A DNA stretch of 64,000 nt from Terrabacter terrigena (GTDB lineage Bacteria; Actinomycetota; Actinomycetes; Actinomycetales; Dermatophilaceae): positions 124,001-188,000 of the forward strand of contig NZ_JBHTKH010000002.1 of NCBI RefSeq assembly GCF_042676085.1, given 5' to 3'. Below are positions 46,199 to 55,063 of the stretch, piece by piece (position 1 is the stretch's first letter; every line of letters begins with the position of its first letter). A program made the translations under genes and the position numbers. The notes beneath the pieces are model-generated. The model had not been told where the DNA came from, made no database searches, and saw only the letters and a program-made list of their open reading frames with translations.

Positions 46199-46728
46199 GC
46201 GACGCGACGAACGGGCAGAGGACGCACGCTGCCACGCCCGTCATCCGCCGGGCGCGCACCTCGGACGTACGCGACATCCGCGCTCTCGTGGCCCCGCTCG
46301 CCGAGCGTCGGGTGCTCGTCAGCAAGGAGGCCGTCACCTACTTCGAGAGCCTCCAGGAGTTCCGGGTCGCCGAGCTCGGGGGCCGCGTCGTCGGTTGCGG
46401 CGCACTCCACGTCATGTGGGAGGACCTCGCCGAGATCCGCACCCTCGCGGTCGCCCCCGAGATGCTCGGCACCGGACTAGGCGGCCGGTTGCTCGAGGCC
46501 CTCGTCGAGGACGCCCGCGAGATCGGGGTCGAGCGGCTCTTCTGCCTCACCTTCGAGACGGACTTCTTCGTGCGGCACGGGTTCGAGGCCATCGAGGGCC
46601 AGGCCGTGCCGATGGACGTCTACGCCGAGCTGCTGCGCTCCTACGACGAAGGTGTCGCCGAGTTCCTCGACCTCGAAAGGGTCAAGCCGAACACCCTCGG
46701 CAACACCCGGATGCTCCGCACGCTCTGA
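46195..46728 (+). CDS. argA: Amino-acid N-acetyltransferase (N-acetylglutamate synthase, ArgA-type GNAT)
   Basis: A 177-residue single-domain GNAT of the actinobacterial ArgA kind (Rv2747-like). VIRRARTSDVRDIRALVAPLAERRVLVSKE, AELGGRVVGCGALHVMWEDLAEIRTLAV and GTGLGGRLLEALVEDAREIGVERLFCLTFETDFFVRHGF are the defining blocks. It would start arginine biosynthesis by acetylating glutamate (or glutamine). It overlaps the LCP stop (ATGA), although the two functions seem unrelated. Confidence 0.87.
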   Translation: MSDATNGQRTHAATPVIRRARTSDVRDIRALVAPLAERRVLVSKEAVTYFESLQEFRVAELGGRVVGCGALHVMWEDLAEIRTLAVAPEMLGTGLGGRLLEALVEDAREIGVERLFCLTFETDFFVRHGFEAIEGQAVPMDVYAELLRSYDEGVAEFLDLERVKPNTLGNTRMLRTL

Positions 46729-46750
46729 CCACCGGTCGCCCGCAGCCCCG

Positions 46751-47683
46751 TCAGGTGCGGCCGGACGCGGCGTAGATGCGGCGCACGACGTCCTCGATGT
46801 CGGGCTCCTCGATGGTCAGGTCGCGCACCTCGTGCCGGGCCGAGACCTGCGCCAGCACCGCTGCGGCCGTCGTCGCCTCGGAGTCGAAGGCGAGCCGCTG
46901 GCGCAGCCCGTCGGACTCGCTGTCGAGCAGGCGCGTGCGAGCGATGTCGTCGAGGGCGGGCGTCGGTTGCGCCAGGTCGATGACGAGGACGCGCTGCGCG
47001 CCCACCGTGGCGGCCAGCCCGGTCAGGGTGCCGTCGAACGCGAGCCGCCCCCGGTCGACGACGAGCACGCGGTCGCACAGCCGCTCGATGTCGCCCATGT
47101 CGTGCGTCGTCAGCAGCAGCGTGGTGCCGCGCTCCCGCCGCTCGGCCACGAGGAACTCGCGCAGGCGCTGCTTGGAGAGCACGTCCAGGCCGATCGTCGG
47201 CTCGTCGAGGACGAGCAGGTCGGGCGAGTGCAGCAGTGCCGCGGCGATCTCGGCACGCATGCGCTGGCCCAGCGAGAGCGATCGCACGGGAGTGGCGAGC
47301 TGGGGCCCCATCTCGAGCTGCTCGACGAGCGTGTCGGTGCGCGCCCGGGTCGCCTGCTCGCCGAGGCCGTGGATGGCCGCGAGGATGGCGAACGAGTCGC
47401 GCAGGGGCAGGTCCCACCAGAGCTGCGACCGCTGTCCGAAGACGACGCCGACGCGTCGGGCGACGGCGACTCGCTCACGCATCGGGTCGAGGCCGCAGGT
47501 GCGCACGTGCCCCGAGGTCGGCTTGAGGATGCCGGTCAGCATCTTGATCGTCGTCGACTTGCCGGCGCCGTTCGCCCCGATGTAGCCGACCGACTCTCCG
47601 GGCTCGACCGAGAAGGTCATCCGGTCGACGGCCCGGGTCTTCTTGAAGTCGCGCACGAGGTCGCGGGTCTCGATGATGCTCAT
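46751..47683 (-). CDS. ABC-2 type transporter ATP-binding protein
   Basis: A 310-residue ATPase: Walker A GANGAGKSTTIKMLTG (about residues 39-54), Q-loop VVFGQRSQLWWDLPLRDSF, signature LSLGQRMRAEIAAALL and Walker B LLVLDEPTIGLD. The C-terminal 80 residues form the accessory domain of DrrA-like exporters. The FGQR-SQLWW Q-loop is characteristic of the subgroup paired with DUF990 permeases, which lie immediately upstream. ATG overlaps the permease stop by 3 bases. Confidence 0.9.
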   Translation of the reverse strand: MSIIETRDLVRDFKKTRAVDRMTFSVEPGESVGYIGANGAGKSTTIKMLTGILKPTSGHVRTCGLDPMRERVAVARRVGVVFGQRSQLWWDLPLRDSFAILAAIHGLGEQATRARTDTLVEQLEMGPQLATPVRSLSLGQRMRAEIAAALLHSPDLLVLDEPTIGLDVLSKQRLREFLVAERRERGTTLLLTTHDMGDIERLCDRVLVVDRGRLAFDGTLTGLAATVGAQRVLVIDLAQPTPALDDIARTRLLDSESDGLRQRLAFDSEATTAAAVLAQVSARHEVRDLTIEEPDIEDVVRRIYAASGRT

Positions 47684-48504
47684 CCGCCGGCTCCTTGGTA
47701 GTGACGGGTCCCGGACCTCCAGCACAGCCCGGCGATACCCCACGCGAGCAGCGCGGCGAGGGGCGTGCACCAGGCGAGCCAGTGGGGCGCGAGGTGGTCT
47801 CCGGGCAGGTCGAGGATGGCGACCGCGGGGAGGTAGGCGACGAAAGCGGTCGGCACGACGAACGTCCAGAAGATCCGCAGCGGTCCCGGGAAGACCTGCT
47901 GGCTCTGCTGGGCGGCATACTGCCCGCCGTAGGTGAAGGCGTTGGTGAACTCAGAGCCGTCCACGAGGAAGAACTGGAGCCCGCCCGCGGCCGTGAAGAG
48001 CGCGGCGAAGATCGCGGTGCCACTCACGATCGTCACCGCGATGAGGAGCACCTTGGCCGGTGACCACTGGACGGTGCCGGTCGTCAGTGCGACCACGAGG
48101 GCGACGACGGCGACGGACAGTCGACCGATGCGGCGCATCGACAGCTCGCTCGTCATGAGCTGCGCCAGCAGCGGCAGCGGCCTGACGTAGAAGGCGTCGA
48201 CCTGTCCCGCCCGGATGTAGACGGGCAGCTGGTCGAGGTGGCCGACGAACATGTCGGCCAGCGAGAAGGCGAGGTTGGACAGGGCGAAGACGAGCAGCGC
48301 CCCGTGGAAGTCGAGCCCGCCGAGCAGCTTGACGTTGTGGAAGATGACCCACACCTCGGCGAACTCGGCCAGGCCCACCCCGACGGTGCCGAGGATGTCG
48401 GTGACGAAGGACGCGCGGTACTGCATCTGCGCGCGGGCGCGGGAGGCGAGCAGCACCCGGTAGGGGCGCAGCCGCCGGCTCAGCGAGGACGTCGAGTCAG
48501 CCAC
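47680..48504 (-). CDS. ABC-2 family permease (DUF990-like), subunit 2
   Basis: A 274-residue protein with six helices. YRVLLASRARAQMQYRASFVTDILG opens it, and the centre contains GQVDAFYVRPLPLLAQLMTSELSMRRIGRL, the R-P-L-P motif of this family. It pairs with the preceding permease to make a heteromeric export channel. GGAGG is 6 bases before the GTG; the coding region overlaps the upstream gene by 8 bases. Confidence 0.87.
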   Translation of the reverse strand: MADSTSSLSRRLRPYRVLLASRARAQMQYRASFVTDILGTVGVGLAEFAEVWVIFHNVKLLGGLDFHGALLVFALSNLAFSLADMFVGHLDQLPVYIRAGQVDAFYVRPLPLLAQLMTSELSMRRIGRLSVAVVALVVALTTGTVQWSPAKVLLIAVTIVSGTAIFAALFTAAGGLQFFLVDGSEFTNAFTYGGQYAAQQSQQVFPGPLRIFWTFVVPTAFVAYLPAVAILDLPGDHLAPHWLAWCTPLAALLAWGIAGLCWRSGTRHYQGAGG

Positions 48505-49291
48505 CCTGCACCTCCAGCCGTCGACGGCCGGCCCGCAGCACGACCTGGCCGAGCACGATGAGCAGGGCCGCCCAGAAGGCCTGCACCGCAACGGCCGACG
48601 CGATGTCGATGCCGACGACGCGTCCGGCGAGGATGTCGATCGGGTTCTGCAGCATCGACGGGAAGGGCGACCACTGTGCGATCGTGCGCAGCCAGTCGGG
48701 GAACCACGGCACCGGGAGGTAGAGCCCGCACAGCAGTCCGCCCGTGATCATCCAGAGCAGCGTGATGCCGCGGATCTCGACGAGCCAGAACGCGAGCAGG
48801 TTGATGACGAAGTTGCCGGAGAAGGCGACGACGACGGCCAGTGCCACCGACACGGCACCGACGACCCAGCTGGTCACGGACGGCGGCCACGCCATGTCGA
48901 AGAGCAGGGCACCGAGCAGCAGTGCCGGGAGCCCCCGGCCGAGCAGGTTGATGCCCGCACGACCGAGGTCGCCTGCGAGATAGGTGAACTGGGGGTTGAT
49001 GGGTCGCAGGAAGTCGACCGCGATGTCGCCCGACCGCACCCGGTCCTTGACCTCGGAGAACCCCCACAGGTTGACGGTGCCCAGAAGCGCCTGGCCCCAC
49101 CACACGAAGGCGATCGTCGTCGGCTTGTCGTAGCCACCGATGGAGGCGTTCGCGGAGGTCAGGGCAGCCAGCAGGATCGAGGCCCGGATGACGCCGAAGA
49201 CGGAGTTCGTCGTCATGCCGGCCAGCAGGGCCAGGCGGTAGGTCGAGTGCCTCCTGAAACCCGCCCGCACGAGCACCCAGAAGGTCCTCAC
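48497..49291 (-). CDS. ABC-2 family permease (DUF990-like), subunit 1
   Basis: A 264-residue membrane protein with six helices; GFRRHSTYRLALLAGMTTNSVFGVIRASILLAAL leads, and VRSGDIAVDFLRPINPQFTYLA is the counterpart of the RPLP motif in its partner. The start is uncertain: the GTG at 49291 gives a compact protein, a GTG at 49333 adds 14 residues, and neither has a clear ribosome site. TAGTGT at about 49321-49326 on the minus strand is a possible -10. First gene of a three-gene exporter operon. Confidence 0.83.
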   Translation of the reverse strand: MRTFWVLVRAGFRRHSTYRLALLAGMTTNSVFGVIRASILLAALTSANASIGGYDKPTTIAFVWWGQALLGTVNLWGFSEVKDRVRSGDIAVDFLRPINPQFTYLAGDLGRAGINLLGRGLPALLLGALLFDMAWPPSVTSWVVGAVSVALAVVVAFSGNFVINLLAFWLVEIRGITLLWMITGGLLCGLYLPVPWFPDWLRTIAQWSPFPSMLQNPIDILAGRVVGIDIASAVAVQAFWAALLIVLGQVVLRAGRRRLEVQGG

Positions 49292-49395
49292 GACGGTCTG
49301 GGGGCGGAGGGCACAAAGGGCGACACTACCCACGAGCCGACGCCTGATCAACGGGGCGTGCAGACCCCTGCCTCCTCGCCTGACAGACTCGCGCC

Positions 49396-49785
49396 ATGGC
49401 AAACCCACCCGGCGACCTCTCCCCCGAGGCGCTCGAGTTCCTCACCGTCCGGCACCTGGCGACCCTGACGACCCTGCGGCCCGACGGCCGTCCGCACGTC
49501 GTGCCGGTGGGCTTCACGTGGGACCTTGCCACCTCGACCGCCCGCGTCATCACGAGCCGCGGCAGCCGCAAGGCCCGCAATGCGACCGCCGGCTGCCCCG
49601 CGGTGCTCTGCCAGGTCGACGGCAGGCACTGGCTCTCGCTCGAGGGCACGGCGCGGGTCGTCGACGACGCGGCCGCCGTCACCGACGCCGAGCAGCGGTA
49701 TGCCGCCCGCTACCGTCAGCCGCGCCCCAACCCCGAGCGCGTGGTCCTCGCGATCGCCGTCGCGAGCGTCCTCGGCAACCTCTGA
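49396..49785 (+). CDS. PPOX-class F420-dependent oxidoreductase / split-barrel flavin protein
   Basis: A 129-residue split-barrel protein: EALEFLTVRHLATLTTLRPDGRPHVVPVGFTWD is the F420/FMN-binding opening, with ITSRGSRKARNA and the final NPERVVLAIAV strand. This is the size and pattern of actinobacterial F420-dependent reductases (TIGR03618/03667-like). CAGACT is 6 bases before the ATG. The opposite-strand exporter operon starts about 100 bases away. The substrate is unknown. Confidence 0.83.
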   Translation: MANPPGDLSPEALEFLTVRHLATLTTLRPDGRPHVVPVGFTWDLATSTARVITSRGSRKARNATAGCPAVLCQVDGRHWLSLEGTARVVDDAAAVTDAEQRYAARYRQPRPNPERVVLAIAVASVLGNL

Positions 49786-49791
49786 ACGTCG

Positions 49792-50694
49792 TCAGGCCGG
49801 AAGTCGGTAACGGCTGCGCGACAGCGGCTCGACGAGGCCGTCGGCCACGAGCGAGTCGAGGCAGCGCATGACCTGCACCCGGTCGTCGGCGGAGTCCTCC
49901 AGGCCCGAGAGCGGCACCGCGTGGTGCGCCTCCCTCAGGCGCCGCAGCAGCTCGCCGCGGACCTGCCGGTCGGTGCCGTGCCAGGCCTGGCCCCGGCGCG
50001 GTGGCCCGTCGTAGGCCGGCCGGCCCGCGACGTTCCAGGCACACAGGTCGGCGACCGGGCAGTCGTCGCAGCGGGGGCCGCGGGCGACGCAGACGAGCGC
50101 GCCGAGCTCCATGACGGCGACGTTCCACGTGTTGGCGGTGTCGCGATCGGCCGGCATCGACTCGGCGGCAAGCACCATCTCGGCGCGGTTGAGGGTCGGG
50201 TTCGGGAACGCCTTGCCCTCGAGGGTGCGCGCGAGCACGCGCCGCACGTTCGTGTCGACGACGACCTCCGGAATGCCGAACGCGAAGCACGACACCGCGG
50301 CCGCCGTGTAGGCGCCGACCCCCGGCAGGGCGAGGAGCTCCTCGGGCGTGCTCGGCACCTCACCCCCGTGGCGCTGCACCATCACTGTCGCCGCCTCGTG
50401 GAGCCGCAGTGCCCGACGCGGGTAGCCGAGACGGCCCCAGGCCCGCACCGCGTCGCCCGGCGGTGCAGCGGCGAGGTCGGCCGGCGTGGGCCAGCGGCGC
50501 ATCCACTCACGCCAGGCGGGTTCCACCCGGCTGAGCGGCGTCTGCTGCGACATCACCTCGGAGAGGAACACACCCCACGCGCTGCAGTCGGGCTCACGCC
50601 AGGGCAGGTGGGTGCGACCGGCCTCGGCGTACCAGCCGCTGACCCGCTCGTGCAGCAACGGGAGCGGTGGCAGGGAGACGGGGGCGGACGGCAT
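49792..50694 (-). CDS. mutY: A/G-specific adenine glycosylase (MutY)
   Basis: A 300-residue base-excision enzyme removing A opposite 8-oxoG. LPWREPDCSAWGVFLSEVMSQQTPLSRVEPAW carries the catalytic Glu, LPGVGAYTAAAVSCFAFG is the helix-hairpin-helix, and VVDTNVRRVLAR follows. The 4Fe-4S cluster ligands are C-x6-C-x2-C-x5-C (CVARGPRCDDCPVADLC). The 8-oxoG-recognition NUDIX-like domain is short. The start ATG lies inside a GTATGCCG octamer and follows the disA stop by 25 bases, so it is probably co-transcribed. Confidence 0.92.
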   Translation of the reverse strand: MPSAPVSLPPLPLLHERVSGWYAEAGRTHLPWREPDCSAWGVFLSEVMSQQTPLSRVEPAWREWMRRWPTPADLAAAPPGDAVRAWGRLGYPRRALRLHEAATVMVQRHGGEVPSTPEELLALPGVGAYTAAAVSCFAFGIPEVVVDTNVRRVLARTLEGKAFPNPTLNRAEMVLAAESMPADRDTANTWNVAVMELGALVCVARGPRCDDCPVADLCAWNVAGRPAYDGPPRRGQAWHGTDRQVRGELLRRLREAHHAVPLSGLEDSADDRVQVMRCLDSLVADGLVEPLSRSRYRLPA

Positions 50695-50719
50695 ACGCGA
50701 GGAGTGCAGGACGCGAGCG

Positions 50720-51796
50720 TCAGACGTAGCGCTCGAGGATGCTCGACTCGGCGAGGCGCGACAGGCCCTCGCGCACGGCGCGGGCACGGCCCTCGCCGAC
50801 GCCGTCGACGAGCATGAGGTCCTCGATGCCGGCGGCCAGGAGGCGCTGCAGCGACTCGAAGTGGTTGACGAGGCGGTCGACGATCGCGGTGGGCAGGCGC
50901 GGCACCTTGGTGAGCAGCCGGTAGCCCAGCGGCGACACGGGCGCGTCGAGGCTGTCGCCGACGACCGAGAAACCGACGGCGCGAGCCCCGGCCGCGAGGT
51001 CGAGCAGCTCGACCGCGTTGAGCGTCTGGAGGTTGTCGAGGGCCTCGGGCAGGTCGAGCCCCGACTTCGTGGCCGGCAGGTAGTCGCGGATGACGAGCTC
51101 GCGGTCGTTGCCGAGCCCGCCGACGAGCTCCTCGAGCTGGAGGCTGAGGAGGCGGCCGTCGGTGCCGAGCTCGACGACGTAGTCCTGGATCTCGGCGGAG
51201 ATGCGGCGCACCATCTCGAGGCGCTGCAGCACGGCCGTGACGTCACGGATCGTGACGAGGTCCTCGATCTCGAGGGCCGACAGCGTGCCAGTGACCTCGT
51301 CGAGGCGGGCCTTGTAGCGCTCGAGGGTCTGCAGCGCCTGGTCGGCCCGCGACAGCGTGGTCGGGGACCCCTCGATGACGTGCCGCAGGTCGCCGACGTA
51401 GAGCGCGACGACACCCATCGACTGGCTCACCGAGATGACGGGGTAGCCCGTCTGCTTGGCCACCCGCTCGGCGGTGCGGTGGCGCGTGCCGGACTCGGTG
51501 GTCTCGATGCTCGAGTCGGGCACGAGCTGGGTGGCGGCGCGCAGGATGCGGGTGCCCTCACGGTCGAGCACGACGGCGCCGTCCATCTTGGCCAGCTCGC
51601 GCAGGCGGGTGGCGGAGAACTCGACGTCGAGCGTGAACCCGCCGGTGCACAGCGACTCGACCACACGGTCGAAGCCGAGCACGATGAGCGCCCCGGTGCG
51701 ACCGCGCAGGATGCGTTCGAGGCTGTCGCGCAGCTCCGTTCCCGGGGCTACCGCGGCGAGGGCCGCGCGCAGCAGCAGCTCGTCGTTCCGGTCCAT
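50720..51796 (-). CDS. disA: DNA integrity scanning diadenylate cyclase (DisA)
   Basis: A 358-residue octameric protein making c-di-AMP and scanning for branched DNA. The N-terminal DAC domain holds DGA at residues 72-74 and RHR at 105-107 (TESGTRHRTAERVA). A linker helical domain follows, then a C-terminal HhH module (LLAAGIEDLMLVDGVGEGRARAVREGL). radA lies directly upstream, a conserved pairing in which RadA restrains DisA. Weak GGGAAG before the ATG. Confidence 0.95.
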   Translation of the reverse strand: MDRNDELLLRAALAAVAPGTELRDSLERILRGRTGALIVLGFDRVVESLCTGGFTLDVEFSATRLRELAKMDGAVVLDREGTRILRAATQLVPDSSIETTESGTRHRTAERVAKQTGYPVISVSQSMGVVALYVGDLRHVIEGSPTTLSRADQALQTLERYKARLDEVTGTLSALEIEDLVTIRDVTAVLQRLEMVRRISAEIQDYVVELGTDGRLLSLQLEELVGGLGNDRELVIRDYLPATKSGLDLPEALDNLQTLNAVELLDLAAGARAVGFSVVGDSLDAPVSPLGYRLLTKVPRLPTAIVDRLVNHFESLQRLLAAGIEDLMLVDGVGEGRARAVREGLSRLAESSILERYV

Positions 51797-51852
51797 CACT
51801 TCCCTGTTCGCAATGGGGGGCGCCGAGCGGGTCCGACCCGGTCGGTCGCAGT

Positions 51853-53268
51853 CTAGACGGTGCCGACGGCCGGCGCCGTCGATGGTCGGCCACCGGCGAG
51901 GCGGCCCATCGCCTCGATGGCCCTCGCGACGTCGGACACCTCGACCGCCCGGATGCCCTCGGGCACCGACGAGTCGGCGAGACTGCCCGCCGGCACGAGG
52001 GCATGGCGGAACCCCAGCCGCGCGGCCTCGGAGAGGCGCCGGTCGAGACCGGTCACCCGCCGCACCTCGCCCGCGAGCCCCACCTCGCCGAACGCGACGA
52101 CGTCGGTGGCGAGCGGCTGGTCGACGACGGAGGACGCGAGCGCGCAGACGATCGCGAGGTCGGCGGCCGGCTCGGTGATGCGCACGCCGCCGACGGTGGC
52201 CGCGAAGATGTCGCGCGAGCCGACCGGGGCGCCCGCACGCTTGTCGAGGACGGCGATGACCATCGCGAGCCGTGAGGCGTCGAGCCCGCTCGACGTGCGC
52301 CGCGGCGAAGGCAGGGTGGACGGTGCGACGAGGGCCTGGACCTCGGCGACCAGCGGCCGGCGGCCCTCGAGCGTCACGGTCACGCAGGTGCCCGGCACCG
52401 CGTGGTCGCGGCTGGACAGGAAGAGCCCGCTGGGGTCGGGCAGGCCGGTGATGCCGACGTCGGACAGGTCGAAGCAGCCCACCTCGTCGGTGGGACCGAA
52501 GCGGTTCTTGACGGCGCGGACGAGGCGCAGCCGCGAGTGACGGTCGCCCTCGAACTGGATGACGACGTCGACGAGGTGCTCGAGGACGCGGGGCCCCGCG
52601 ATGGAGCCGTCCTTGGTGACGTGTCCGACGAGCAGGACCGCGACCCCGCGTGCCTTCGCAGCCTGGATGAGGCTGCCCGCGACCTCGCGGACCTGCGAGA
52701 CGTTGCCGGCCTGGCCCTCCACGTCGGCGCTGGCGATGGTCTGGACCGAGTCGACGACGAGCAGTGCGGGCGACCGGGACTCGACGTGGCCGAGAACGGT
52801 GGCGAGGTCGGTCTCGGCGGCGAGGTAGAGCGTGTCGGCCATCGCGGAGATGCGCTCGGCCCGGGTGCGTACCTGGGCCGCGGACTCCTCGCCGCTGACG
52901 TAGAGGACGTCGGCCCCCGAGCGGGCGGTGCGCGCGGCGACGTCGAGCAGCAGCGTGGACTTGCCGACACCGGGCTCGCCCGCGACGAGCACGACACCAC
53001 CGGGCACGAGACCGCCGCCGAGCACCCGGTCGAACTCCGCGACGCCGGTCGGGCGGGCGGCCGCACGCGTCACGTCGACGTCGGCGATGCGCTGCGCGGG
53101 GGTGACCACGGAGGCCGCGGCGGTGCGCGCGGCTGTGGCTGCACCGGTCTCGGCGACGGTGCCCCACGCCTGGCACTCGCCGCACCGTCCGACCCACTTG
53201 ACGGTGGTCCACCCGCACTCGCCGCAGCGGAATCCGGGAGTGCGGCGGGTCGTCGTCCTCGTAGCCAT
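51853..53268 (-). CDS. radA: DNA repair protein RadA (Sms)
   Basis: A 471-residue RecA-like helicase for recombination intermediates. The C4 zinc finger uses Cys15, 18, 29 and 32 (CGECGWTTVKWVGRCGEC). Walker A is GEPGVGKST (near residue 97), KNRFG (VKNRFGPTDEVG) follows, and the C-terminal Lon-protease-like domain includes SAEVGLAGEVRRV-type sequence (FGEVGLAGEVRRV). TACGGT is 6 bases before the ATG, a leaderless arrangement. It is upstream of disA. Confidence 0.95.
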   Translation of the reverse strand: MATRTTTRRTPGFRCGECGWTTVKWVGRCGECQAWGTVAETGAATAARTAAASVVTPAQRIADVDVTRAAARPTGVAEFDRVLGGGLVPGGVVLVAGEPGVGKSTLLLDVAARTARSGADVLYVSGEESAAQVRTRAERISAMADTLYLAAETDLATVLGHVESRSPALLVVDSVQTIASADVEGQAGNVSQVREVAGSLIQAAKARGVAVLLVGHVTKDGSIAGPRVLEHLVDVVIQFEGDRHSRLRLVRAVKNRFGPTDEVGCFDLSDVGITGLPDPSGLFLSSRDHAVPGTCVTVTLEGRRPLVAEVQALVAPSTLPSPRRTSSGLDASRLAMVIAVLDKRAGAPVGSRDIFAATVGGVRITEPAADLAIVCALASSVVDQPLATDVVAFGEVGLAGEVRRVTGLDRRLSEAARLGFRHALVPAGSLADSSVPEGIRAVEVSDVARAIEAMGRLAGGRPSTAPAVGTV

Positions 53269-53340
53269 GGCATGACCGTACGGGCCGGGTCGGACAGCGC
53301 CCGGGACGGCCTGCCGCGACGACATGAGAAAATGGCACCC

Positions 53341-53556
53341 ATGGAATCGGTTCTGCCCTATGTGCTCGCCATCGTGCCGACGATCGGTGTGGGCACGCTC
53401 TTCTACTTCGTGATCAAGAGCATCCTCGAGGGCGACCGACGCGAGCGGCTGGCGCAGGCGCGCTGGGAGGCCACGCACGACCGCGCCGACGCCGCGCACG
53501 ACCATTCCGGTGACGCCGAGGACCCCGCCCGGGGCAGCTCGTCGAACGGCCGCTGA
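53341..53556 (+). CDS. Small single-pass membrane protein
   Basis: A 71-residue protein with one N-terminal transmembrane helix (VLPYVLAIVPTIGVGTLFYFVI) and a charged, His/Asp-rich tail (EATHDRADAAHDHSGDAEDP). Similar short proteins of unknown function sit next to radA/lsr2 in related actinobacteria, as far as I recall. GAAAAT precedes the ATG by 7 bases. No function can be assigned. Confidence 0.65.
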   Translation: MESVLPYVLAIVPTIGVGTLFYFVIKSILEGDRRERLAQARWEATHDRADAAHDHSGDAEDPARGSSSNGR

Positions 53557-53761
53557 AAGCCGCCGACAAAGGCAGACGAACGGTCACGCGCCGGCAATTC
53601 ACCGCACTCCGGCCGTGACCAAGATCAATTGCACACGGCCGTGCAGATGAATGTGTTTGGAGGAAATGCATTCCCGCGCGTTTACCTGTAAATTGATGCT
53701 GCCGCGGGGTCATGTATTCGCGGTTTTCCCCTCCCAGACCGACAACTTCAGATGGAGAAAC
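53557..53761 (+). promoter_or_regulatory. AT-enriched leader/promoter region of lsr2
   Basis: This 205-base stretch is clearly poorer in G/C than its surroundings, with runs such as AAGATCAATTGCA and CTGTAAATTGATG around 53620-53700. Lsr2 prefers AT-rich DNA, so this is a likely site of autoregulation. The individual promoter boxes are not clear to me. Confidence 0.5.
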
Positions 53762-54091
53762 ATGGCTCAGCGTGTCGAAGTGGTACTGATCGACGACGTC
53801 GACGGCGGAAACGCCGAGGAGACCGTCACCTTCGCCCTCGATGGTGTGACCTACGAGATCGACCTGTCCGGCAAGAACGCCAAGAAGCTGCGTGACGACC
53901 TCGCGACCTGGACCGGGCACGCGCGTCGCGCCGGGGCCGCCAAGGCCGCCTCGCGTCGCCGGGCTGCCGGCTCCGCGAAGCGCGGCGACCTGACCGCCGT
54001 CCGCGAGTGGGCGCGCGCCAACGGTCACGCCGTCTCGGACCGCGGTCGCATCTCGGCCGAGATCCAGTCCGCCTACGACAAGGCGCACTGA
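53762..54091 (+). CDS. lsr2: Nucleoid-associated protein Lsr2
   Basis: A 109-residue H-NS-like silencer that bridges AT-rich DNA. The N-terminal dimerisation part is MAQRVEVVLIDDVDGGNAEETVTFALDG; the C-terminal DNA-binding domain contains the AT-hook-like RGR in GHAVSDRGRISAEIQSAY. The linker is Ala/Arg-rich. GGAGA is 5 bases before the ATG. It is preceded by an AT-rich region consistent with self-binding. Confidence 0.95.
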   Translation: MAQRVEVVLIDDVDGGNAEETVTFALDGVTYEIDLSGKNAKKLRDDLATWTGHARRAGAAKAASRRRAAGSAKRGDLTAVREWARANGHAVSDRGRISAEIQSAYDKAH

Positions 54092-54107
54092 CAGCACGTC
54101 CCGAACC

Positions 54108-54141
54108 AAGGGCCCGGTATCCGCACGGATGCCGGGCCCTT
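54108..54141 (+). terminator. Hairpin terminator of lsr2
   Basis: AAGGGCCCGG (54108-54117) and CCGGGCCCTT (54132-54141) form a perfect 10-pair stem, with an inner ATCCG/CGGAT pair tightening the loop. It starts 17 bases after the lsr2 stop; the opposite-strand LigD gene ends just beyond it. Confidence 0.8.
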
Positions 54142-54172
54142 CGTGGTGCGACAGTGCAGTCACGCCCCCGGG

Positions 54173-55063
54173 TCACCGACCGGTGATCCCGGCGGCCAGG
54201 TCACCGTCGCGGGCGACCCGGTCGAGCACCTCGTCGGCCGTCAGCTGGACGAGGTCCTCGTCACCCGACGCCCCTGCCTCGATCTCGTCCCACGACCTCG
54301 GCGCCGCCACGGTGGGCCGGTCGCGGCCACGCAGCGAGTACGGGCACACGGTCGTCTTTGCCGCGACGTTCTGGCTCCAGTCGAGGAAGATCTTGCCGGG
54401 CCGCAGCTCCTTCGCCATCTTCCAGACGATGAGGTCGGGATGCTGCTTCGTCAGCTCCTGCGCGAGCTGCTGCACCGTGTCGCGGATCTGGTCGCTCGTG
54501 TGGGTGCCGGGCAGGACGGCATACAGCTGGAGTCCCTTGCTACCACTGGTGACCGGCACGGTGTCGAGGCCGATGCCACCGAGCCGTTCGCGCACGATGA
54601 GCGCCACGCGGGCGCACTCGTGCAGGCCGGTGCCGGGCCCGGGGTCGAGGTCGATGACGAGGCGGTCCGGCCCGAGGGGCACGGCGTCGCGCCCGTCACC
54701 GTCGAAGCGCCACTGCGGCACGTGCAGCTCGAGCGAGTTGAGGTTGGCGAAGAAGGTGAGCCCGGCCAGGTCGTCGATGAACGGGAAGACGGGGTCGCGC
54801 CCCGCCCTCCGGATCCACGGTGGCGTGCCCGACGGGATGTTCTTCTCGAAGAACTGCATGTCACCGACCCCGTGCGGGAAGCGGATTCGTGTGACGGCCC
54901 GGTCGCGAAGGTGCGGCAGGATGACCGGTGCGATGCGCGCGTAGTAGTCGATGACCTGCGCCTTGGTGGTGCCCGCCCTCGGGTACATGACCTTCTCGAG
55001 GCTCGACAGCTTCATCCGTCGGCCGTCGACCTCGACGGTCACCTTCGGTGCCTCGTAGGGCAT
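54173..55063 (-). CDS. ligD: Non-homologous end-joining DNA polymerase (LigD polymerase/primase domain, stand-alone)
   Basis: A 296-residue archaeo-eukaryotic primase-type polymerase. KLSSLEKVMYPRAGTTKAQVIDYYARIAPVILPHLRDRAVT begins the domain, FFEKNIPSGTPPWI and the catalytic LVIDLDPGPGT (DxD) follow, and TSGSKGLQLYAVLPG and RPGKIFLDWSQN are later motifs. It fills gaps at double-strand breaks. The ATG overlaps the ligase stop by one base (TGATG). Here the polymerase and ligase modules, fused in many LigD proteins, are separate genes. Confidence 0.92.
   Translation of the reverse strand: MPYEAPKVTVEVDGRRMKLSSLEKVMYPRAGTTKAQVIDYYARIAPVILPHLRDRAVTRIRFPHGVGDMQFFEKNIPSGTPPWIRRAGRDPVFPFIDDLAGLTFFANLNSLELHVPQWRFDGDGRDAVPLGPDRLVIDLDPGPGTGLHECARVALIVRERLGGIGLDTVPVTSGSKGLQLYAVLPGTHTSDQIRDTVQQLAQELTKQHPDLIVWKMAKELRPGKIFLDWSQNVAAKTTVCPYSLRGRDRPTVAAPRSWDEIEAGASGDEDLVQLTADEVLDRVARDGDLAAGITGR

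Noticed and set aside
50720..53338. One long minus-strand frame apparently joining disA to sequence over radA
   Set aside because: The upstream part is radA read in the wrong frame. DisA starts at the ATG at 51796; there is no disA-radA fusion.
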